Below, one piece after another: positions 63,961 through 64,000 of a stretch of 64,000 nucleotides of DNA. The position numbers and the translations under genes are program-made. The notes under the pieces are model-generated. The model did not search any database. It had not been told where the DNA came from and saw nothing but the letters and a program-made list of their open reading frames with translations. Position 1 is the stretch's first letter, and every line of letters begins with the position of its first letter. Source of the DNA: Parvibaculum indicum (lineage in GTDB: Bacteria > Pseudomonadota > Alphaproteobacteria > Parvibaculales > Parvibaculaceae); NCBI RefSeq assembly GCF_011762095.1, contig NZ_JAASQO010000006.1:176000-239999 (forward strand), given 5' to 3'.

Positions 63961-64000
63961 ATGATTCTGTATCCCGAGGCAGATCGGGAGGCAGATATGG
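63961..64000 (+). CDS. Start of an unidentified gene, 3' partial
   Basis: ATG 63961 begins MILYPEADREADM and runs off the window; gggggac lies about seven bases upstream. Too short to identify. Confidence 0.45.
   Translation, partial: MILYPEADREADM

Overview
The window is high-GC DNA that reads as an alphaproteobacterial chromosome. The evidence is the families present: a fused FdtA/FdtC-type sugar enzyme, MHYT-domain kinase, DUF1302 outer-membrane protein, PF10118 di-iron protein, and an Anbu proteasome cluster. I cannot name a genus. No rRNA, tRNA or CRISPR array was seen.

Region 1 (1-18.3 kb, + strand) is a surface-polysaccharide operon with mostly overlapping start and stop codons. It opens inside a bifunctional dTDP-sugar isomerase/acetyltransferase. 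An aminotransferase, a sulfotransferase, a Wzx flippase, glycosyltransferases, an acyltransferase, an AsnB-type amidotransferase, a sugar epimerase, an EpsG/Wzy-like polymerase and a complete rmlCBDA dTDP-rhamnose set follow. A flippase-glycosyltransferase pair has been tandemly duplicated, and the middle copies have fused and decayed (4208-5560). Convergent ugd and galU (18.6-21.1 kb, - strand) supply UDP-sugars.

Region 2 (21.2-25.7 kb, - strand) is a complete ptxABCDE-type phosphite uptake and oxidation operon, lying between galU and manC. It has a strong hairpin terminator between ptxB and ptxC and a perfect 11-5-11 inverted repeat at the ptxA start. Its PtxD carries an arginine where the classical enzyme has Ala176, a position known for NAD/NADP choice.

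Region 3 (27.4-32.9 kb) looks like an island. It holds a MobV-type relaxase, two unrecognised genes, a possible TnpB remnant and a Lon-like AAA+ ATPase that lacks a protease domain. In front of the ATPase sit a promoter, a 23-residue peptide gene with four cysteines, and two mutually exclusive hairpins, one of them a terminator. This is the layout of a translation-coupled attenuator and is the most novel signal in the window.

Region 4 (33-43.9 kb) is mixed: a glycine-rich lipoprotein next to a DUF1302 protein, a PF10118 protein, an FAD oxidoreductase, a VanZ-like protein, small membrane proteins and a membrane protein with a repeat-rich C-terminus. Region 5 (44-52 kb) has a WbaP-type initiating sugar transferase, a short-chain dehydrogenase, an MHYT histidine kinase, a lytic transglycosylase, a glycosyltransferase and a GDP-mannose-3,5-epimerase-like enzyme.

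Region 6 (52.2-56.3 kb) is the conserved four-gene set ATP-grasp, alpha-E, transglutaminase, Anbu protease, ended by an IS5-family remnant. Region 7 (56.9-63.6 kb) has a QseBC-like two-component system divergent from two PepSY proteins, a DUF2271 protein with a flavinylation-like TGAS motif, a PepSY/flavodoxin/FNR membrane reductase and ApbE. Together these suggest a regulated route for moving electrons to the periplasm. A new gene starts at the right edge.
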